DNA of 64,000 nucleotides from Tessaracoccus caeni (GTDB lineage Bacteria > Actinomycetota > Actinomycetes > Propionibacteriales > Propionibacteriaceae). Location: contig NZ_JARGDO010000010.1 of assembly GCF_029211185.1 (NCBI RefSeq), positions 94,215-158,214 of the forward strand, in the 5' to 3' direction. The notes under the pieces were generated by a model. That model saw nothing but the letters and a program-made list of their open reading frames with translations, did no database searches and had not been told where the DNA came from. The position numbers were made by a program, and so were the translations under genes. Shown here piece by piece: positions 60,104 through 64,000 of the stretch; the first letter of the stretch is position 1, and each line of letters opens with the position of its first letter.

Positions 60104-61570
60104 TCAGACCGGCCGGCACAGCGGCAGCGCAGCGGCGGTGAAGGCCTGGGCTTGCTGGCCGACGAGGCGGCGGGTCTCGCAGGAGGCTTGGATCGCGGCC
60201 TGCTCGACCGCGGCGACCGCGGCGTCGAGCTCATCGACGGTCGGCGCGGAGACGGACACGAGGCCGGAGACGCGCAGGACGCCGTGCCCGGCGGTCAGGT
60301 CCGCCTCTTGCTGGAGGACGTCGTCCAGTTCGGCGCTGGTGGCGGCGTCTTCGATCTGCCCGATCTTGCGCCGCTGCGCCTGGTCGCTGATGAGTTCGGT
60401 CTTCTTCTTCCGCAGGTCCCGCGCGGCCTGATCGGCGCGCACCGGCGTGTAGTGCAGGGCGAGGGTGCGGAGGATGCCGTTGGACAGCACGAGCGGGGCA
60501 AGGAACCCTGGGTAGACCTGCGAGCGGGGCCACTCACTGATCCACAACACCGCATGGAACGCACTGTCCGACCGCAACCGATCCCACGTCTCGGTCACCG
60601 CTACCGGGCCCGCCGTCGCCAGATCCCGCCCGAGGTCGCCATGCCGTTCTAGCGCGGGAGCGGCGGCCGGGTCGTACGCCGAACGCAGGATGACGGCGAC
60701 CTCGCCGGGCGTGAGCCACCCCGTCGAGGTGAGCTCCGCTGCGCGCAGCGCCGTCGTCAGCGTGGTCATCTCCTGCCGGAGCACCGCGGCGGCACCGCGC
60801 ATCCCGCCACCGGAAGTCCTGATCTGCCGGCTCGCGGCCTTCATGTCCAGCGCCAGGCTGATCGTCGTGGCGTGGCGTTCCCCGGCGGGGCCGGCGCGCT
60901 CGATCAGCTCGGCGTAGGTGGTCGCGGCCCAGGACCCGTCGTCGGTGCCGTGCGTGCGCCACCACTCCGCCAACCCCGTTCCCGAGTCCGGCAGCGTCCG
61001 CTCCGACACCTGGATGCGGGCGATGCGCCCCGAACGGCAGGCCGCGGCGAGGACGCGCCCCCACCCGGAGACCCTGCGCTGCTGCTCACCGGGATCGAGG
61101 AGCACGAACGCCGGATGCGAGACGCCGAGGATCGCAGTCAGCGTCTGCGCGTGCGGGTCTTGGATCATCGCCGCCCCGGTCTCGGGGTCCTCCCATTCCC
61201 GCAACGGTGCCGCATCACCCGGAAGCGCGAGCGTCCCGGCAGGTCTCGGCTTGATGACGCGGCGCCGATAAATGAGCTGCCCCAGATACGTGCGGGCGAT
61301 CCAGCGGGCCACGATGGGCACCCACTCGATCACCTTCCGCCCACCCGCGGGGATCACCGCGAGCAGTGCTGCGGTGGCCCATACCGGGGCGGTCCAGGCG
61401 AAGGCCAGGCCGCCGCCGAGGTAGAGCGAGAAGACGACTGTGAGCACGGCGATGCCGAGGACGATGAGTTGCGGCAGCGACAGGCCCAGCATGATCCCGC
61501 GCTTGGTGAGCCGGGAGAACTGCACCGCCGCCAACGGGTAGTCACTGTTCGCGTGCGTGTTCGTAGACAT
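60104..61570 (-). CDS. SCO6880-type conjugation membrane protein (ICE-B)
   Basis: The 488-residue protein has N-terminal helices (LGLSLPQLIVLGIAVLTVVF) and a cytoplasmic part with LPGDAAPLREWEDPETGAAM and LDPGEQQRRVSGWGRVLAAA. It is highly similar along its whole length to the ICE-A protein at 11052-12515, with the same C-terminal LVGQQAQAFTAAALPLCRP. It presumably forms the membrane-associated half of the VirB4-like complex with the TraC ATPase. Confidence 0.88.
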   Translation of the reverse strand: MSTNTHANSDYPLAAVQFSRLTKRGIMLGLSLPQLIVLGIAVLTVVFSLYLGGGLAFAWTAPVWATAALLAVIPAGGRKVIEWVPIVARWIARTYLGQLIYRRRVIKPRPAGTLALPGDAAPLREWEDPETGAAMIQDPHAQTLTAILGVSHPAFVLLDPGEQQRRVSGWGRVLAAACRSGRIARIQVSERTLPDSGTGLAEWWRTHGTDDGSWAATTYAELIERAGPAGERHATTISLALDMKAASRQIRTSGGGMRGAAAVLRQEMTTLTTALRAAELTSTGWLTPGEVAVILRSAYDPAAAPALERHGDLGRDLATAGPVAVTETWDRLRSDSAFHAVLWISEWPRSQVYPGFLAPLVLSNGILRTLALHYTPVRADQAARDLRKKKTELISDQAQRRKIGQIEDAATSAELDDVLQQEADLTAGHGVLRVSGLVSVSAPTVDELDAAVAAVEQAAIQASCETRRLVGQQAQAFTAAALPLCRPV

Positions 61571-61576
61571 CGCAGG

Positions 61577-63082
61577 TCACCCCTTCCCGGTCGGCTTGGA
61601 CGACGGCGGAGGTGGCGGGTCCGACCGGCGCCGAGGCGCGGGCGAGGACTCCGCCGAGCCGGTGGACGGCCCGGACGGCGGCGCCGAGGACGGAGCGGCC
61701 GGGGGCGGCGTCGACGGTGCGGGACGCTGCGGCGGGGTGCCTTGCGATGGTGGAACCAGCGGCGGGGATGCCTGCTCCGTGGCCGCGCCTGCCTGACTGT
61801 CGGCCGCTCCACCGACCGCATTGCCGGCCTTCGGGCCGGCGGTCGCCGCGCCCTTGACCACCGCACCGCCGACGACGACCGCAGCACCCACAGGGCCGGC
61901 GGCTGCACCAGCACCCGCAGCGCCCGCTGTCCCGGCCCCGGCACCAGCGGCGGTGCCAGCTCCCGCTCCTGCCCCTGTCGAGGAAGCGGCGGCTCCTGTG
62001 CCCGCTGTGCCGGCTCCCGCACTGGTGGGCGCCGCCGACGAGGAGGTAGGCGGCGGTGTTGGACTACCGCCTCCTCCGCCACCGTTCGAGGGTGCGCTGC
62101 CGGAGTCGGTGCTGCCGTCGAGTACCTTCTTGGCCGTGTCAGCCTTCGGCGCAGACGGCACTGGGACAGGCCGGTTCAGCGCCGACTTCGCCTCCTGCTC
62201 CGACGACATCGCGTGGTACATGTCGAACCCGACGAAGGACAGGAACTTGTACGTGATGTACGGGGCGAACGCCGCGATGAACATCAGCGCGACGCCGGCG
62301 ATCGGGTCGGAGATGGATGCCAGGTCCGCCTCGATGGGGGCGGAGACCTGGCCGATGGCGACGAGGAAGATCACGACGAGGACGAGCTTGGAGAAGATGA
62401 GGGCGATGACGAAGGTCGCCCATTTGGCGAACCATCCCTTGGTCGCATCCCATGTCGCCCCGGCCAGGGCGACCGGCCCGAACACGATGGCGACCAGCAG
62501 CAGGGCTTTGCGGATGAGCAGCGAGAACCACACGATCGCCGCCGCGCTGATAGCGAGTCCGGCGAGGAAGATCGTCAGGATCGCGCCGACACCGGGAGCG
62601 GTGATGTTGATGGTGGCCAGGCCTGCGGCGAGGAGCCCGATCTGGGTCCCCATCCCTTCCATCGTGTTGCCGGTGGCCTGGACGATCCCGACCGCGAGCT
62701 GGTCGGTCACTTCCAGCAGCAACGCGGTCAGCGTGATGACCAGGAACGATCCGAGCACGCTCTTGGCGAGACCGAGGGCGGCACGGTTGAGGGCGGTCGG
62801 GTCGCGGTGGATGAGCCCGGTGATGAGCTGCAAGCAGAAGAACACGAGCATGATGAAGACAGCGACGCCGAACAGGACGTTGTAGACGCCGATGTACTCG
62901 GCGCTGGTGACGTCCACGAGGGTCGTGGTGTCGAAGACCCACCAGACCGCCTCGAACAGCCACGCGGCGGCACCGGCCATCGCTTGGGCGAGCCAGTCGA
63001 ACGGGGCGGCGATCAGGGAGGCGGTGCCTTCGCCCACGGCGTCGCAGACGGAGGAGATGACTGGGACATCGCAGACGCTCAC
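61577..63082 (-). CDS. TrbL/VirB6-like polytopic channel protein (ICE-B)
   Basis: The 501-residue protein has about six membrane segments in residues 20-320 (NVLFGVAVFIMLVFFCLQLI, FAKWATFVIALIFSKLVLVV), then a long Gly/Ala/Pro-rich tail (over 150 residues) with tracts such as GAGAGTAAGAGAGTAGAAGA. It parallels the ICE-A protein at 12519-13841. The GTG used aligns with the ICE-A start (VSVCDVPVIS); a GTG three codons earlier is possible. The low-complexity tail is probably disordered and cytoplasmic. Confidence 0.85.
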   Translation of the reverse strand: MSVCDVPVISSVCDAVGEGTASLIAAPFDWLAQAMAGAAAWLFEAVWWVFDTTTLVDVTSAEYIGVYNVLFGVAVFIMLVFFCLQLITGLIHRDPTALNRAALGLAKSVLGSFLVITLTALLLEVTDQLAVGIVQATGNTMEGMGTQIGLLAAGLATINITAPGVGAILTIFLAGLAISAAAIVWFSLLIRKALLLVAIVFGPVALAGATWDATKGWFAKWATFVIALIFSKLVLVVIFLVAIGQVSAPIEADLASISDPIAGVALMFIAAFAPYITYKFLSFVGFDMYHAMSSEQEAKSALNRPVPVPSAPKADTAKKVLDGSTDSGSAPSNGGGGGGSPTPPPTSSSAAPTSAGAGTAGTGAAASSTGAGAGAGTAAGAGAGTAGAAGAGAAAGPVGAAVVVGGAVVKGAATAGPKAGNAVGGAADSQAGAATEQASPPLVPPSQGTPPQRPAPSTPPPAAPSSAPPSGPSTGSAESSPAPRRRSDPPPPPSSKPTGKG

Positions 63083-63122
63083 CGCAGCCACCCCCGCGGC
63101 CGGGAGTCATGTCGGGTGGTCA

Positions 63123-63392
63123 TCACACGGCCTGCCCGACGCCCCAGAAGAAGTTGATCAGCGTCACCGCGGCACCGCAGATGATCGCCGCCCCGCAGCT
63201 CACGAGAACGCCGACCTTGCCCCTGCTCGCGAGGTGCGGGTTGGAGGAGTTGGCGCCGAAGCCCCACACGATCGCGCTGACGATGAGCGCGAGGACGGAG
63301 AGGATGAGGCCGACGGTCATGACGGCGCCGACGATGATGCGCAGTTGCTCGATGCCGGGAAGACCGGATGAGTTGGGGTCGATGTCGATCAC
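63123..63392 (-). CDS. Pilin-like small membrane protein A (ICE-B)
   Basis: The 89-residue protein opens MIDIDPNSSGLPGIEQLR and has two hydrophobic helices (VGAVMTVGLILSVLALIVSA and a second before NFFWGVGQAV). It is nearly identical to the ICE-A gene at 13859-14131 and stands in the same position before the TrbL-like gene. It is likely a pilus or channel subunit. Confidence 0.82.
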   Translation of the reverse strand: MIDIDPNSSGLPGIEQLRIIVGAVMTVGLILSVLALIVSAIVWGFGANSSNPHLASRGKVGVLVSCGAAIICGAAVTLINFFWGVGQAV

Positions 63393-63470
63393 GGGGTGCT
63401 CCTGACTATTGACGAGAAGGGGTTCTCGTCCGTCAGGTGCACCCCGCGATCCCAGCGGCGGCGGAGGTAG

Positions 63471-63737
63471 TCAGAGTTGGGTGCCGACGTCCAGCAGGAA
63501 GTTGAGCCACGCGACGCCGGCCCCGGCGAGAGCGGCGGCGCCGACCGCGACGAACAGACCCGTGCGAGCCTTGGTCGCCGCCTGATAGTTGCCGCTGGAT
63601 GACGCGATCGCCCAGATGATGGCGCAGACGATGAGCATGAGCACGGCGGTGACGAGCACGAACATGAGCAGCGCGCCAACGATGGCGCGGAGGTCGGCGG
63701 CGCCGCCGACGCCGCCGAAGTCGGGGAACACATCCAT
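63471..63737 (-). CDS. Pilin-like small membrane protein B (ICE-B)
   Basis: The 88-residue protein opens MDVFPDFGGVG. It has helices FVLVTAVLMLIVCAIIWAIA and VAVGAAALAGAGVAWLNFLL, the same plan as the ICE-A gene at 14215-14481. A start two codons earlier (MTMDVF) is possible. It is the last leftward gene before a divergent phosphatase-like gene. In ICE-A the equivalent upstream gene is the wall hydrolase. Confidence 0.8.
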   Translation of the reverse strand: MDVFPDFGGVGGAADLRAIVGALLMFVLVTAVLMLIVCAIIWAIASSSGNYQAATKARTGLFVAVGAAALAGAGVAWLNFLLDVGTQL

Positions 63738-63838
63738 GGTCATCGTCCAACCGGGGATCGCAAGTATTCGAAGCGTTCGAAATCCATGCTGGGGAGGTGC
63801 GCAGGGCGGGACCGCCGTCGTCGGGCTAGCGTTGAAGT

Positions 63839-64000
63839 GTGGAGGCATGGACTGACGAGCAGGGTGTGGTGGCGTTGCCCGACGGGCGACGCATCCGCGG
63901 CGTCGGCGTGCGCCGGCCGCGCGGCGATGTGCCTGCCCCCGATTTCGCGGTCTATCTACTTGGCCGTGACCCAGCGCCTGGTCCTTGGCCTCATCGCTGG
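63839..64000 (+). CDS. Start of a protein-tyrosine-phosphatase-like protein (runs off the edge)
   Basis: An open frame from a GTG covers the last 54 codons. The residues (ALPDGRRIRGVGVRRPRGDV, then PAPDFAVYLLGRDPAPGP) match, by recollection, the opening of actinobacterial phosphatase-family proteins with G-R-x-x-R-G repeats before the catalytic domain. The catalytic motif would lie beyond the window. It diverges from the ICE-B pilin gene, so it may be regulatory or cargo in ICE-B. Confidence 0.6.
   Translation, partial: MEAWTDEQGVVALPDGRRIRGVGVRRPRGDVPAPDFAVYLLGRDPAPGPWPHRW

Noticed and set aside
60872..63157. Long rightward frame (761 codons) in ICE-B opposite the same genes
   Set aside because: Same shadow effect as in ICE-A; Arg/Gly-rich without motifs.
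1..64000. CRISPR arrays and rRNA genes
   Set aside because: No regularly spaced repeats with unique spacers and no rRNA-like sequence were seen anywhere in the window.

Overview
The window is high-GC (mostly about two-thirds G+C by eye), densely packed and full of ATGA/GTGA stop-start overlaps. It carries actinobacterial families throughout: a CmtR-like ArsR regulator, SCO6880-type conjugation proteins, DUF2637, DUF4913, DUF6153-like proteins and mycothiol-type ArsC. It is most likely chromosome plus integrated mobile DNA from an actinomycete (Micrococcales or Propionibacteriales-like). I cannot name the genus.

Region 1 (1-8,460) is a metal-resistance block next to a Y-family polymerase gene that has lost its start. 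An arsenic operon runs right (trxB, trxA, acr3, an arsR-arsC fusion, arsC). A convergent CmtR-controlled operon runs left (cmtR, P1B ATPase, lspA, thioredoxin-fold protein) and resembles Pb/Cd resistance modules that pair an efflux ATPase with a signal peptidase. Region 2 (8,658-24,919) is the conjugation and maintenance core of a first integrative conjugative element (ICE-A). Its leftward genes encode a VirB4/TraC ATPase, an SCO6880 protein, a TrbL-like channel, two pilin-like proteins, a lytic transglycosylase/M23 wall hydrolase, a ParB-like protein, DUF2637, a primase-polymerase, ArdC, an AraC regulator and a DNA methyltransferase split over two overlapping frames. Region 3 (25,262-36,314) is copper and drug cargo: a CopB ATPase, a YHS protein, an MFS pump with its TetR repressor, a multicopper oxidase, an M23 peptidase, two DUF6153-like proteins, a DUF305 lipoprotein and a beta-propeller lipoprotein. 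A MobF relaxase-helicase follows (36,498-40,058). No coupling protein or integrase for ICE-A lies in the window.

Region 4 (40,100-46,420) has lower GC in places and looks like a defence or addiction island. It holds a membrane-anchored protein with a nuclease-like motif, an AbiE system whose toxin gene is frameshifted, a Phd-type toxin-antitoxin pair and orphan genes. Region 5 (46,648-51,780) looks like resident chromosome: a secreted 5'-nucleotidase with C-terminal repeats, a GntR remnant, a flotillin with an NfeD-like partner, and a tRNA gene. Region 6 (51,737-64,000) is the end of a second element (ICE-B) inserted in the 3' half of that tRNA. A large serine integrase has its C-terminus encoded by the tRNA antisense strand. 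DUF4913, SSB, a VirD4-type coupling protein and a second, diverged copy of the conjugation cluster follow, and a phosphatase-like gene runs off the right edge.

The two ICEs share gene order from the pilins to TraC. ICE-B keeps the coupling protein/SSB/DUF4913/integrase end exactly where ICE-A has the metal operon. The most notable observations are the two-frame methyltransferase, the compact UAA-anticodon tRNA used as attachment site, several long perfect palindromes, the membrane-tethered nuclease-like protein, and the apparent lack of a coupling protein in ICE-A.
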